A DNA stretch of 64,000 nucleotides, taken from contig NZ_QNRQ01000001.1 of the NCBI RefSeq assembly GCF_003315175.1, positions 620,001 to 684,000 of the forward strand. The letters run 5' to 3'. The notes beneath the pieces are model-generated. The model searched no databases. It saw only the letters and a program-made list of their open reading frames with translations, and was not told the DNA's origin. A program made the translations under genes and the position numbers. The stretch is from Eoetvoesiella caeni. GTDB lineage: Bacteria; Pseudomonadota; Gammaproteobacteria; Burkholderiales; Burkholderiaceae_B. Of this stretch, positions 9,617 through 18,612 are shown in pieces; position 1 is the first letter of the stretch; each line of letters begins with the position of its first letter.

Positions 9617-9639
9617 CCGGCGGGGACGCCGGATGGGCC
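9610..9639 (-). repeat. Perfect 13-bp inverted repeat over a start codon
   Basis: GGCCCATCCGGCG is repeated as its exact reverse complement across a 4-base loop, 30 bp after the fabF stop. No T-run follows on the minus strand (TGTTGGTCT), so it is not a standard terminator. The left arm of the minus-strand RNA precedes, and the right arm contains, the proposed ATG of the small membrane protein. The hairpin could block that start or slow transcription into rpoE. Confidence 0.75.
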
Positions 9640-9669
9640 ATTGATGAACGCAGGAAGGACGCTCTGGGC

Positions 9670-10899
9670 TCAAAGCCGCCTTACGACCATAGAACCGTTG
9701 GTTCCCCCAAAGCCGAATGAATTCGACAAGGCAACGTCGATTTTCATATTGCGGGCCTGATTGGCGCAATAATCGAGATCGCACTCGGGATCCTGGTTGA
9801 AGATGTTGATGGTAGGCGGCGAAACCTGGTTATACACGGCCAAGGTAGTAAAGACCGCCTCGATTCCGCCCGCCGCGCCCAGCAAATGGCCGGTCATGGA
9901 CTTGGTGGAGTTGACGACCAGCTTTTTGGCGTAGTCGCCGAAGGCCAGCTTAAGCGCTTCGGTTTCGTTCTTGTCGCCCAATGGGGTGGAGGTGCCGTGC
10001 GCATTGACGTAGTCGACTTCGTTGGGATTGATGCCGCCGTTACGCAGTGCATTGACAATGCCGCGCCGCGGGCCGTCGCGGTCGGGCGAAGTAATGTGAT
10101 GCGCGTCGGAACTCATGCCGTAGCCGGCGAATTCGCCGTAAATACGGGCGCCGCGCTTGCGCGCGTGTTCATACTCTTCAAGCACCAGCACACCGGCGCC
10201 CTCGCCCAGCACAAAGCCGTCGCGATCGATGTCCCAGGGACGCGATGCCGTTTCAGGGTCGTCGTTACGGGTCGACAGGGCCCGCATGGCCGCAAAGCCG
10301 CCGATGCCCAAGGGCGAGACGGTGGATTCAGCGCCGCCGGCTACCATGACGTCGGCATCGCCGTACTCGATGAGGCGGGCCGCGTCGCCGATGGAATGCA
10401 GGCCCGTCGTGCAGGCCGACACCACGGCATAACTGGGACCTTTGAGGCCAAGCGCAATCGACAATTGTCCCGAGATCAGGTTAATGAGCGAAGCCGGCAC
10501 AAAAAATGGCGAAATTCGGCGCGGGCCGCGGTCGAGGTATTCGATTTGCGTTTCTTCGATGCGCGGCAAGCCGCCGATGCCCGAACCCACGATGACGCCA
10601 ATACGCTCGGCGTTCGCTTCGTTGACTTCCAGGCCGGCGTCGCGCCAGGCCTGCATGCCGGCGGCCACGCCGTAATGGATGAAGGTATCCATTTGCTTGG
10701 CTTCTTTGCCCGACATGTATTGCGTAACGTCGAAATCTTTGACTTCACCCGCTATTTGCGCATTAAACGGCGAAGGATCGAAACGCGTGATGCGGCCGAT
10801 GCCCGAACGCCCATTGACGATATTGTCCCAAGCGCTTTCGATAGTGTTGCCCACGGGCGAAACAATACCAAGGCCGGTAATGACGACACGTCGCTTCAC
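9670..10899 (-). CDS. fabF: Beta-ketoacyl-ACP synthase II
   Basis: FabF condenses malonyl-ACP with acyl-ACP during chain elongation, including the 16:1 to 18:1 step. The 409-residue thiolase-fold protein has the nucleophile Cys163 in SACTTGLHS and the two catalytic His residues in NAHGTSTPLGD and MTGHLLGAAGG near 303 and 340. The start codon is GTG, with a TAGGAG ribosome site 8 bases upstream. It follows acpP at a distance of 152 bp, in the usual fab order. Confidence 0.97.
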   Translation of the reverse strand: MKRRVVITGLGIVSPVGNTIESAWDNIVNGRSGIGRITRFDPSPFNAQIAGEVKDFDVTQYMSGKEAKQMDTFIHYGVAAGMQAWRDAGLEVNEANAERIGVIVGSGIGGLPRIEETQIEYLDRGPRRISPFFVPASLINLISGQLSIALGLKGPSYAVVSACTTGLHSIGDAARLIEYGDADVMVAGGAESTVSPLGIGGFAAMRALSTRNDDPETASRPWDIDRDGFVLGEGAGVLVLEEYEHARKRGARIYGEFAGYGMSSDAHHITSPDRDGPRRGIVNALRNGGINPNEVDYVNAHGTSTPLGDKNETEALKLAFGDYAKKLVVNSTKSMTGHLLGAAGGIEAVFTTLAVYNQVSPPTINIFNQDPECDLDYCANQARNMKIDVALSNSFGFGGTNGSMVVRRL

Positions 10900-10910
10900 G
10901 GATGACTCCT

Positions 10911-10942
10911 AAAATAAAAAAGCGGTTTGCTTCAAACGCCGC
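10911..10942 (-). terminator. Hairpin plus U-tract between acpP and fabF
   Basis: On the minus strand GCGGCGTTTG pairs with CAAACCGC (two-base bulge) and is followed by TTTTTTATTTT, just ahead of the fabF ribosome site. It looks like a partial intrinsic terminator. Such a site would let acpP be made in excess over fabF, as is usual for acyl carrier protein. Confidence 0.55.
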
Positions 10943-11051
10943 CTACCGCTGCACTGAGAGTGAAAACCAGGGCAAACGGCGGGAAGCTCTTGGAAACCGC
11001 CCCAGACGCCCTGCGGCATTGCCGCATAGCGCCGTTAAAGTTAATGACTTC

Positions 11052-11288
11052 TTACTTGCTGTGCGACGTGATGTAGTCGACTGCTTGCTGAACCGTCGTG
11101 ATTTTCTCGGCTTCTTCATCCGGAATTTCGGTTTCGAATTCGTCTTCGAGTGCCATCACGAGCTCGACCATATCGAGCGAATCGGCACCGAGGTCGTCAA
11201 GGAAGGAAGATTCGTTTTTGATCTCGGCTTCGTTGACGCCAAGTTGTTCAGCGACGATCTTCTTGACGCGCTGTTCGATGCTTTCCAT
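11052..11288 (-). CDS. acpP: Acyl carrier protein
   Basis: Carries growing acyl chains on a 4'-phosphopantetheine arm attached to Ser37 in [10 protein letters not shown]. The 78-residue acidic four-helix protein matches the family length. The start is the ATG at 11288 ([10 protein letters not shown]), with a GGAG site upstream; the longer in-frame extension overlaps a strong promoter and is not coding. It is flanked by fabG and fabF. Confidence 0.97.
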   Translation of the reverse strand: MESIEQRVKKIVAEQLGVNEAEIKNESSFLDDLGADSLDMVELVMALEDEFETEIPDEEAEKITTVQQAVDYITSHSK

Positions 11289-11321
11289 GCAGATCTCCAA
11301 ATTGGGAAAAATTCCCGCGAA

Positions 11322-11327
11322 ATTATA
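11322..11327 (-). promoter_or_regulatory. acpP promoter -10 box
   Basis: A consensus TATAAT lies on the minus strand 34 bases before the acpP start, in a 208-bp A+T-rich gap. The -35 region is poor. A GGGAA/TTCCC hairpin (11304-11316) would lie at the start of the leader. A separate promoter here fits the need for high acpP expression. Confidence 0.6.
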
Positions 11328-11470
11328 GCCAAATACCAAAATAGTGCACGTTGGCCATGACAAAAAAACAGCATTCCCGGACAAAACGACATTTTGCATT
11401 ATTTATGCGCCCTGTCTATTCGGGAACACCTCTAAGCTGAAGCTGGGATTTTACCCTGTTCGGCCAATTA

Positions 11471-11496
11471 TTCCATTTCCAGAGCCGGAAATGGAA
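11471..11496 (-). terminator. Perfect 10-bp hairpin immediately after fabG
   Basis: TTCCATTTCC and GGAAATGGAA are exact reverse complements around a 6-base loop, starting right at the fabG stop. The bases that follow (TAATTGG) are only weakly U-rich, so it may stabilise the 3' end or terminate partially before the acpP promoter. Confidence 0.5.
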
Positions 11497-12240
11497 TTAC
11501 ATGTACATCCCGCCGTTTACATGCAGGGTGGTTCCAGTGATGTATCCGGCCTGCGGAGCCGCCAAAAACGCCACCGCGTTCGCGATGTCGGTTGCCGAGC
11601 CCAGGCGGCCCAGCGGAATCTGAGTCAGCAGCGCGGCCGTCTGGGCCTCGCTGAGCGCGCGCGTCATATCGGTTTCGATAAAGCCCGGCGCCACGCAATT
11701 GACCGTGATATTACGGCTGCCCAATTCGCGCGCCAGGGCGCGGGCCATGCCGGCTACGCCGGCCTTGGCGGCCGCATAATTGGCCTGGCCAGGGTTGCCG
11801 CTGGAGCCCACCACCGAAGTGATATTGATAATACGCCCCCAGCGCGCCTTCATCATGCTTTTGAGCACGGCGCGCGACAGGCGAAACACCGACGATAAAT
11901 TGGTTTGCAGCACGGCGTCCCAGTCTTCGTCCTTCATGCGCATGGCCAGCGTGTCGCGGGTGATGCCGGCATTATTGACCAGGATATGCGGGCCGCCATC
12001 GTCTTTGCCCAGGTCGGCGATCAGGGCGTCGCACGCGGCGACGTCATTGACATCCAGGGCCACGCCCCGTCCGCCGAAACCGGACAGCGCTTCGGAAATG
12101 GCCGCCGCACCTGCTTCGGTGGTGGCAGTGCCGACGACCTTGGCGCCGCGAGCCGCCAATTCAAGCGCAATGGCTTTGCCGATGCCGCGGGTGGCGCCGG
12201 TGACCAGCGCGATTTTTCCGTCTAGTTCTTGTGCTTGCAT
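11497..12240 (-). CDS. fabG: 3-oxoacyl-ACP reductase
   Basis: NADPH-dependent reduction of beta-ketoacyl-ACP in fatty acid synthesis. The 247-residue short-chain dehydrogenase has the cofactor loop TGATRGIG at 15-22, NNAG at 89-92, and catalytic Ser142, Tyr155 and Lys159 (YAAAK). The C-terminus TGTTLHVNGGMYM is characteristic of FabG. It starts one base after the fabD stop. Confidence 0.97.
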   Translation of the reverse strand: MQAQELDGKIALVTGATRGIGKAIALELAARGAKVVGTATTEAGAAAISEALSGFGGRGVALDVNDVAACDALIADLGKDDGGPHILVNNAGITRDTLAMRMKDEDWDAVLQTNLSSVFRLSRAVLKSMMKARWGRIINITSVVGSSGNPGQANYAAAKAGVAGMARALARELGSRNITVNCVAPGFIETDMTRALSEAQTAALLTQIPLGRLGSATDIANAVAFLAAPQAGYITGTTLHVNGGMYM

Positions 12241-12241
12241 G

Positions 12242-13177
12242 TTAATTCCCCTGTAAAGTTTCCAAAGCCGCCTCCAGGGAAGCCGGGTCGGTGATGGCCA
12301 GGCCGATCAGATCGCTGTCGATGCGCTTGGTCAGGCCGGTAAGCACCTTGCCCGGCCCGCATTCGACAAGATGAGTCACTCCCTGGGCCTTCATCGCCTT
12401 TATGGTTTCCACCCAGCGCACGGGATGCCAGGCCTGGCGCACCAGCGCGTCCTTGATGGCGGCCGGCTCGGACGGGCTGAGCACGTCGACATTATTGACC
12501 AGGGCAATAGAGGGCGCGCGCACGGCAACGCTTGCCAAAGCCTGCTCCAGAACCTGGGCAGCCGACTTGAGCAAACTGGCATGGAAAGGAGCGGAAACAG
12601 GCAGCACCAGGGCGCGCTTGGCGCCGGCTTGCTTGGCCAGCTCGCAGGCGCGTTCGACCGCGGCCTTGTGTCCGGCGATAACGACCTGAGCCGGCGCGTT
12701 GAAATTGACGGCTTCGACGATTTCGCCTTGCGCGGCCTGCTGGCACACGGCTTGAACGGCCTCATCGGACAAGCCCAATACCGCCGCCATGCCGCCCGTT
12801 CCCACCGGAACCGCGGCCTGCATTGCATCGGCACGGATGCGCACGACGCGCACGGCGTCTTCCAGCTCGAACGCGCCGGCGGCGGTCAGGGCGGAATATT
12901 CGCCCAGGCTATGTCCCGCCACCAATGATGGCGCCTGCCCGCCCGCTGCCAGCCAGACCCGGTACATGGCCACCGCGGCCGCCAGCATGGCCGGCTGGGT
13001 ATTGGTGGTCAGGTTCAACTGCTCGGCCGGCCCTTGGGCTATCAACGCGCCCAGGTCCTGACCCAGAGCCGCCGAGGCCTGCTCCAGCGTTTGCGCAACG
13101 GCGGCATTGCCGGCCCAGCCATCGAGCATGCCGACGGATTGCGACCCCTGGCCGGGGAAGACAAATGCGATTTTCAT
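12242..13177 (-). CDS. fabD: Malonyl-CoA:ACP transacylase
   Basis: Transfers malonyl groups from CoA to ACP. The 311-residue protein has the glycine-rich GQGSQ at 9-13, the nucleophile Ser90 in GHSLGEYSAL, and the catalytic His in SAPFHASLL near residue 200. No clear ribosome site precedes the ATG. A 130-bp gap separates it from fabH; it contains no strong promoter or terminator that I can see. Confidence 0.96.
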   Translation of the reverse strand: MKIAFVFPGQGSQSVGMLDGWAGNAAVAQTLEQASAALGQDLGALIAQGPAEQLNLTTNTQPAMLAAAVAMYRVWLAAGGQAPSLVAGHSLGEYSALTAAGAFELEDAVRVVRIRADAMQAAVPVGTGGMAAVLGLSDEAVQAVCQQAAQGEIVEAVNFNAPAQVVIAGHKAAVERACELAKQAGAKRALVLPVSAPFHASLLKSAAQVLEQALASVAVRAPSIALVNNVDVLSPSEPAAIKDALVRQAWHPVRWVETIKAMKAQGVTHLVECGPGKVLTGLTKRIDSDLIGLAITDPASLEAALETLQGN

Positions 13178-13307
13178 AGTGTCGTCAACCTAATTGTTTT
13201 CTTTGGATAGTGATCGTCTTCGTTGTTCTTGTTTTTTTAATGCGGCGGCCATAGGCCGGAATGCGGCACGGGCCCGACAGCACAAGGCCACCGCAAGCCC
13301 CTGGGTG

Positions 13308-14282
13308 CTACATGCGCGCCAGCACCGAACCCCATGTGAATCCGCCGCCGACGCCTTGCATCATCACGAGATCGCCAGCCTTGATGCGGCCGTCCCGCCT
13401 GGCGGCATCAAGCGCCAACGGCACGCTGGCAGCCGACGTATTCGCCTGCCGGTCCAGGGTGACCACCACTTTTTCGATGGGGATATGCAGTTTCTTGCTA
13501 AGGAAATTCAGGATGCGGACGTTGGCCTGGTGCGGGACCAGCCAGTCGACGTCGTCGAGCTCGACCCCCGCCTCTTTACATACGTCTTTGGCCGATTGGG
13601 TCAAGGCGTTGACCGCCAGCTTGAATACCGCCTGGCCGTCCATGCGCAGGAAAGGATCGCCCACGACGGCGCCGCGCGACACATTGCCGGCGGCGTAGAG
13701 TATGCTCATTTGGCTGCCGTCGGCGCTTAATTGGGCGCCGATGATGCCCGGCTCGGCCGACGCCTTGACCACTACGGCCCCGGCCCCGTCCCCGAACAGC
13801 ACGCAGGTGCTGCGATCATTCCAGTCGAGTATGTTCGAAAAGACTTCCGCACCGATGACCAGGGCTGTTTTTGCGCGGCCGGCCCGGATGAAGGCCTCAG
13901 CCGTCGTCAGGGCGTAGACAAAGCCGCTGCATACCGCCTGCACGTCGAATGCGGCGCCCTGGCGTACGCCCAGGCCAGCCTGCACCAGGCAAGCGGTGCT
14001 GGGAAAAATGAAATCGGGTGTGGAAGTCGCGACAATGATCAGGTCGACGTCCTCGGCGGTCACCCCGGCGTCCTGCATGGCGGCGCGCGCGGCGTGGGTG
14101 GCCATTTCGCTGGATTTGACTCCGGGCTCCGCAATATGGCGCTGATGGATGCCGGTGCGCGTAACTATCCATTCGTCGGAAGTCTCGATGTTCCGGCCCG
14201 CCAGTTCAGCAGCCAACTCGTCGTTGGTCACGATCCGGGGCGGCAAATAACTGCCTGACCCTACTATCTTTGCATAAGGCAT
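13308..14282 (-). CDS. fabH: Beta-ketoacyl-ACP synthase III
   Basis: Starts fatty acid synthesis by condensing acetyl-CoA with malonyl-ACP. The 324-residue form begins at [10 protein letters not shown], where GGAAG lies 5 bases upstream; an ATG four codons earlier is an alternative. Catalytic residues are Cys118 (VQAVCSGF), the His in PHQANVRI and the Asn in ANTSAASV. It starts 23 bp after the plsX stop. Confidence 0.96.
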   Translation of the reverse strand: MPYAKIVGSGSYLPPRIVTNDELAAELAGRNIETSDEWIVTRTGIHQRHIAEPGVKSSEMATHAARAAMQDAGVTAEDVDLIIVATSTPDFIFPSTACLVQAGLGVRQGAAFDVQAVCSGFVYALTTAEAFIRAGRAKTALVIGAEVFSNILDWNDRSTCVLFGDGAGAVVVKASAEPGIIGAQLSADGSQMSILYAAGNVSRGAVVGDPFLRMDGQAVFKLAVNALTQSAKDVCKEAGVELDDVDWLVPHQANVRILNFLSKKLHIPIEKVVVTLDRQANTSAASVPLALDAARRDGRIKAGDLVMMQGVGGGFTWGSVLARM

Positions 14283-14305
14283 GTTCGCTTCCATCAGCTC
14301 CCGAA

Positions 14306-15388
14306 TCAGTGCCCGGGACCAGAAATATCGTTGGAGATCTTCGCCGACTGCTCGGCAGCCGCCTGCAGGCTCTGGCGAAGGTTGTGGATGGCACTGGTCG
14401 TGCCTTCAAGCAAGCCATTATGCACCGCTTCGCGTGCGCGCAGCAGGGCATGGCCATAGGCATAGGGATCGGCCGAGCCGTGGCTTTTTATGACGATGCC
14501 GCGCAAGCCCAGCAGAGCCGCGCCGTTGTAGCGCCGATTATCGACCTTACCGCGCAAGCGGTTCAGCACTGGCATCGCCACCAGGCCCGAAAGCATGGTG
14601 AACGCGTTGCGCTTGAACTCGGCCCGCATCATGGTGGATATCATTTTGGCCACGCCTTCGATGGACTTGAGAACCACATTGCCGACGAAGCCATCGCAGA
14701 CAATGACATCGACCGTGCCCTTGCAGATATCGTCGCCTTCGACGTTGCCATAGAAATTAAGGCCGCTGGCGCGCAGCAGTTCGGCCGCCTGCTTGACGAC
14801 CTCGTTGCCCTTGATGACTTCTTCGCCGATATTCAACAGGCCGACGGTGGGCTTGTCGCGGCCGTTAAGAGCCGTGGCCAGCGCGGTGCCCATGATGGCG
14901 AACTGCAGCAGATGCTCGGCCGTACAGTCCACGTTGGCGCCCAGGTCGAGCATGGTGGTGGCGCCGCCTTTCTGGTTGGGAATGGACGTGGCAATAGCCG
15001 GGCGGTCGATACCGTCCAGCATTTTGAGCACATAGCGCGAAATTGCCATCCAGGCGCCGGTATTGCCCGACGATACGCAGGCATCGGCCAGGCCGTCCTT
15101 GACGGCCTGGACCGCCACCCGCATCGAAGAGTCTTTTTTGCGGCGCAAGGCTACCTCGACCGGGTCGTCCATCAGGACAACTTCGGAAGCAGGCAGGACT
15201 TGATACCAGTCGTCGCGGCCGCAACCCAGCGTTTTCAGCTGGCCGCGAATAGCCGCTTCATCGCCCGCAAGCAGAAAACCGGTATCGGGGTAGCGCTGGG
15301 CGAAATCCCAGGCAGCCGAAACCGTTACCGGCACGCCGATATCCCCGCCCATGCAGTCGATGGCGATTCGAATCTTAGTTGTCGACAT
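14306..15388 (-). CDS. plsX: Phosphate acyltransferase PlsX
   Basis: Makes acyl-phosphate from acyl-ACP for the PlsY step of phospholipid synthesis. The protein starts with [18 protein letters not shown], and has the family segments [17 protein letters not shown] and [11 protein letters not shown]. The start is the second of two adjacent Met codons (360 residues). It lies between rpmF and fabH in the standard order. Confidence 0.96.
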   Translation of the reverse strand: MSTTKIRIAIDCMGGDIGVPVTVSAAWDFAQRYPDTGFLLAGDEAAIRGQLKTLGCGRDDWYQVLPASEVVLMDDPVEVALRRKKDSSMRVAVQAVKDGLADACVSSGNTGAWMAISRYVLKMLDGIDRPAIATSIPNQKGGATTMLDLGANVDCTAEHLLQFAIMGTALATALNGRDKPTVGLLNIGEEVIKGNEVVKQAAELLRASGLNFYGNVEGDDICKGTVDVIVCDGFVGNVVLKSIEGVAKMISTMMRAEFKRNAFTMLSGLVAMPVLNRLRGKVDNRRYNGAALLGLRGIVIKSHGSADPYAYGHALLRAREAVHNGLLEGTTSAIHNLRQSLQAAAEQSAKISNDISGPGH

Positions 15389-15426
15389 CAAACGCGCAAT
15401 CTAAACCAGACCGCAGATCTGATTGA

Positions 15427-15609
15427 TTATTCGTCGTTCTTGGTCTTGAGCACTTTACGGCCGCGGTAAACGCCGTTGGGGCTGATGTGATGACGCAGGT
15501 GCAATTCGCCCGTTGTCGGCTCAATGGCCGTGGAAGGCGCAGTGATGAAATCGTGCGAACGATGCATGCCGCGCTTGGACGGACTTTTCTTGTTTTGCTG
15601 AACGGCCAT
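15427..15609 (-). CDS. rpmF: Ribosomal protein L32
   Basis: The 60-residue basic protein [20 protein letters not shown] is a classic L32 start. A CAGGAG ribosome site sets the ATG at 15609. It lacks zinc-binding Cys pairs, as usual in proteobacterial L32. It sits between yceD and plsX, the conserved arrangement that links ribosome and lipid gene expression. Confidence 0.97.
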   Translation of the reverse strand: MAVQQNKKSPSKRGMHRSHDFITAPSTAIEPTTGELHLRHHISPNGVYRGRKVLKTKNDE

Positions 15610-15671
15610 AATGACTCCTGGAAAGCGGGTCGCTAGTATATGCGATGGATCCCGCAAGGTTTAATACAAAT

Positions 15672-16238
15672 TCAATCTTTCTTTAGTTTGCCCAGCACCG
15701 CAAACGGCGATGGGCGCACATGCTCTTCGGTCGGCGGCTCGTCCTGTTCAGGAAGAGCAACCAGGCTCGACGGACAAACTTCGTGCTTGGGCACATACGG
15801 CAGGCACAATATAAGCTCGTCTTCGACCAATGCCAACACATCGAAGCGCCGCGCACCGACAATACGTTCTATACCTTCTGCGGACTCGTCATCCGGCGAA
15901 TCGACCTCGAGGGCGGCTTCCGAGTTGACCAGCAACAAACGGGTATCCGACTGTATCGGCCATTCAAGCGGCGCCAGGCAGCGCTGACAGGTCAGCCGGG
16001 GGCTGGCGTGCACGTGCAACTGCAAAAAGCGCTGCCCAGACATGTCGCGTTCGCCCTTTAGGGCCCACGTTACCTGCGATGCACTGTCCTGCTCGGGCAA
16101 GTCGTCCAAAAGCCTGGTAAATTGGGCAAGCGCAACATCGCCGCCAATCGCCTGGCCTAGCTGGGTAAACTCGTAGGTATCGATATACTGCACTTGCACC
16201 GCCGCTGTTAAACCAACACCTGTTAAACCCACGCCCAT
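15672..16238 (-). CDS. yceD: DUF177/YceD family protein
   Basis: Conserved protein encoded just upstream of rpmF in most bacteria and thought to act in 23S rRNA or large-subunit metabolism. The 188-residue frame contains CQRCLAPLEW, a later HEVCPSS and the C-terminal RPSPFAVLGKLKKD typical of the family. No ribosome site is evident. The first ten codons hold a 15-bp tandem duplication (16205-16234) encoding VGLT twice, so the true start may be one of the GTG codons just downstream. Confidence 0.9.
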   Translation of the reverse strand: MGVGLTGVGLTAAVQVQYIDTYEFTQLGQAIGGDVALAQFTRLLDDLPEQDSASQVTWALKGERDMSGQRFLQLHVHASPRLTCQRCLAPLEWPIQSDTRLLLVNSEAALEVDSPDDESAEGIERIVGARRFDVLALVEDELILCLPYVPKHEVCPSSLVALPEQDEPPTEEHVRPSPFAVLGKLKKD

Positions 16239-16299
16239 ATTTTTCGACCCGCCTACCCTTAACCGCTTAGCTGGTTAAGAAAACATTAGATAATAACGC

Positions 16300-16319
16300 T
16301 TTTGGCCGAACACAGTCAA
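16300..16319 (-). promoter_or_regulatory. Sigma-70 promoter for yceD-rpmF-plsX-fab operon
   Basis: On the minus strand TTGACT (16314-16319) and TATTAT (16300-16305) are spaced only 8 bases apart if read as written on the plus strand ends; measured on the minus strand, TTGACT is followed by GTGTTCGG... so the better pair is the TATTAT at about 16290-16305 region. The boxes are near consensus and face yceD. A CTTAACC/GGTTAAG inverted repeat (16258-16279) lies in the leader. Exact spacing needs checking; confidence is reduced for this reason. Confidence 0.4.
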
Positions 16320-16342
16320 ACCAATCCAGCCTAGAACACCAT

Positions 16343-16927
16343 ATGCGTCTCATCCTTGCATCAAGCTCGCCGTACCGGCAAGAACTGCTGGCCCGCCTGG
16401 GCTTGCCCTTTACCGCCATTTCGCCCGATATCGACGAAACTCCGCTACCCGGCGAACGGCCCACCGACCTGGCGCTGCGCTTGTCCATTGCCAAAGCACA
16501 GAAAGTCGCCGTCCTGCATCCGGACGCTCTTGTCATAGGCTCGGACCAGGTGGCCACGCTCAGCGGAGCGCCTATAGGCAAGCCCGGCAATTTTGAGCGC
16601 GCCCGAGAGCAATTGCTCCAGCTTAGCGGCCAACTGGTCGAATTTCACAGCGCCTTGTGCCTGACCGATGGGCAACGCCTGGAAACCGCCGACATTGTTA
16701 CCCTGTGCCGGTTTCGTGTACTGGACAGTGCCGAAATCGACGCCTACCTGCACCGCGAACAGCCCTTCGACACCACAGGCAGCGCCAAGGCCGAAGGACT
16801 GGGCATTGCCCTGATGGACAGCATACAAACCGACGACCCCACTGCCATCATCGGCCTGCCTTTGATCGCTTTGTGCCGCATGCTGCGCTCTTTCGACATT
16901 AACCCCCTGACGGCGACACTGCCATGA
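16343..16927 (+). CDS. maf: Maf/YceF nucleotide pyrophosphatase
   Basis: Hydrolyses non-canonical nucleoside triphosphates; the YceF subgroup prefers 7-methyl-GTP. The 194-residue protein starts LILASSSPYRQELLARLG, with the family motif P.DIDETP at about 28-35, the catalytic Asp in GSDQVA and the segment GSAKAEGLG. The adjoining rpmF/yceD block is its usual neighbour. Its last bases overlap the next start (ATGA). Confidence 0.93.
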   Translation: MRLILASSSPYRQELLARLGLPFTAISPDIDETPLPGERPTDLALRLSIAKAQKVAVLHPDALVIGSDQVATLSGAPIGKPGNFERAREQLLQLSGQLVEFHSALCLTDGQRLETADIVTLCRFRVLDSAEIDAYLHREQPFDTTGSAKAEGLGIALMDSIQTDDPTAIIGLPLIALCRMLRSFDINPLTATLP

Positions 16928-17637
16928 ATTCAACTGGATCCTTGCACCTGATACCCGTAGGCCTGGGGGAATCGCCCCCTGAAACCTGGCTGCCGCACAC
17001 CGTGCGCGAGCTGGCGGGGCGCTTGACCACATATATAGCCGAGAATGCCAAAACGGCCCGCGCCTTCCTGAAACTGGTCGGCACCGCCGCCCCGCTTCAG
17101 GAAATCACCATCCATACATTAAGCGACAAGGTCGACGCCGAACAAATTCGCCTGTGGCTGGCGCCCTTGCTGCATGGCGGAGAAATCGGCCTGGTGTCCG
17201 AAGCCGGCTGTCCGGCCGTGGCCGATCCCGGCGCCAAGGTGGTTGCGGCAGCCCACGCCATGGGCATCCGCGTTCAGCCCTGGGTCGGCCCCTCGTCCAT
17301 ACTGCTTAGCCTGATGGGCAGCGGCCTGGACGGCCAACGCTTTGCGTTTCACGGCTACGCGCCGGTCGATCCGGGCGAACGCGCCAAACAGCTGAAGGCC
17401 TGGGAGATCGAGTCGCAAAAACAACACCAAACGCAAATCCTCATCGAGACCCCCTACCGCAACAGCGCCATGTTCGACACCCTTAAACAAACGCTGAAGG
17501 GCACTACCCGGCTGTGCATTGCGCGGTCGTTGACCACGCAAGAGGAACTGATACAGACCCGCAGCATTGGCCAATGGAAAACGGCTCCCGCGCCCGACCT
17601 CAATAAAAAACCAACGATTTTCCTGTTCCTGGCGTGA
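16924..17637 (+). CDS. RsmI-like tetrapyrrole-methylase family methyltransferase
   Basis: Begins with LHLIPVGLGESP and has ENAKTARAFLK, GLVSEAGCPAVADPG and WVGPSSILLSLMGSG, the SAM-binding signatures of the class III methylase fold shared by RsmI (16S rRNA C1402 2'-O-methylation) and CobA-type enzymes. At 237 residues it is about 40-50 shorter than true RsmI and lacks the usual GDP.PIGNL start, so it is a paralogue often found next to maf in this order. The substrate is unknown. It is coupled to maf by ATGA. Confidence 0.82.
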   Translation: MNSTGSLHLIPVGLGESPPETWLPHTVRELAGRLTTYIAENAKTARAFLKLVGTAAPLQEITIHTLSDKVDAEQIRLWLAPLLHGGEIGLVSEAGCPAVADPGAKVVAAAHAMGIRVQPWVGPSSILLSLMGSGLDGQRFAFHGYAPVDPGERAKQLKAWEIESQKQHQTQILIETPYRNSAMFDTLKQTLKGTTRLCIARSLTTQEELIQTRSIGQWKTAPAPDLNKKPTIFLFLA

Positions 17638-17709
17638 TAGCTGTATATAAATACATGCGGCACAAGGTGGACGCAGCACGGGCCTGCACCTACAGCAAGC
17701 CCCGCAAGC

Positions 17710-18561
17710 ATGAGAAAATCAACGCAACGACTGAATTTGGCATGCGGAACAAGCGCTTTGATTACGACATTACATAAAAGATGGATCAAATCCTGCCTGG
17801 CATTGCCCGTGCTGGCCTTGCTGGCGGCTTGCGGCACCTACGGGCCGCCCGGCAAGCTGAATATCGACCGCAGCGTCCAGGCCAAAAGCCAGAACAGCCG
17901 GGTCGACTTCGTTGTCCTGCACTACACCTCGGCCGGCAATGGGGCCTCGCTTAAAATCCTGTCGGAACGCAATGTCAGCAGCCACTACCTGGTTACCGAC
18001 GAACAGCCTCCGCATGTCTATCAGTTGGTCGACGAAAGCCGCCGCGCCTGGCACGCGGGCGCCAGCCAGTGGTATGGCCGCAACGACCTGAACGCCGGCT
18101 CGATAGGCATTGAAATAGTCAATGCCGGCGGCGAAGGACTGGTTTGGGCTCCCTATTCGGCGGCGCAAATCGCCACCGTCACCGCCCTGTTGCGCGACAT
18201 AGTACAGCGCCACCAGATCAAGCCCTTGAACATCGTCGGGCACAGCGACATCGCCCCCCAGCGCAAAGTCGACCCGGGCCCCCTCTTCCCCTGGAAACAA
18301 TTGGCCCAGGCGGGATTGGGCCGCTGGTACGACGAAACGCAAGTTACCGCCAATATAAGCCAGTTGCAGCCATCGGGCCTGCCCGACCTGCGGTGGTTCC
18401 AGCAGGAATTAATCCGCGTAGGCTACGCCGCGCCCACCACGGACGTGCTGGACAAAGCCACCAAGAACGTTATTGCCGCTTTCCAGATGCACTACCGCCC
18501 CAGCCGCTACGACGGCCTGCCCGATATCGAAACAGCGGCAATACTCATGGCGCTGCGTTAA
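17710..18561 (+). CDS. Lipoprotein N-acetylmuramoyl-L-alanine amidase, AmiD-like
   Basis: Cuts the amide bond between muramic acid and the stem peptide, probably in murein recycling at the outer membrane. A lipobox LALLAAC places the lipidated Cys at 41. Zinc ligands are His71 (VLHYTS), the later His in GHSDIAP and nearby acidic residues, in an Amidase_2 domain to about residue 205. The C-terminal 70 residues form a peptidoglycan-binding helical domain. The stretch before the signal peptide is unusually long (about 24 residues), so the start may lie downstream. Confidence 0.88.
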   Translation: MRKSTQRLNLACGTSALITTLHKRWIKSCLALPVLALLAACGTYGPPGKLNIDRSVQAKSQNSRVDFVVLHYTSAGNGASLKILSERNVSSHYLVTDEQPPHVYQLVDESRRAWHAGASQWYGRNDLNAGSIGIEIVNAGGEGLVWAPYSAAQIATVTALLRDIVQRHQIKPLNIVGHSDIAPQRKVDPGPLFPWKQLAQAGLGRWYDETQVTANISQLQPSGLPDLRWFQQELIRVGYAAPTTDVLDKATKNVIAAFQMHYRPSRYDGLPDIETAAILMALR

Positions 18562-18612
18562 ATCATGGCGCGGCGTTTAAGAACCACAACCATGGCTTCA
18601 AAAACCATCGGC

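Noticed and set aside
16300-16319. Fully confident sigma-70 promoter call for yceD
   Set aside because: Near-consensus boxes are visible, but I did not settle the spacer length, so it is listed only at low confidence.
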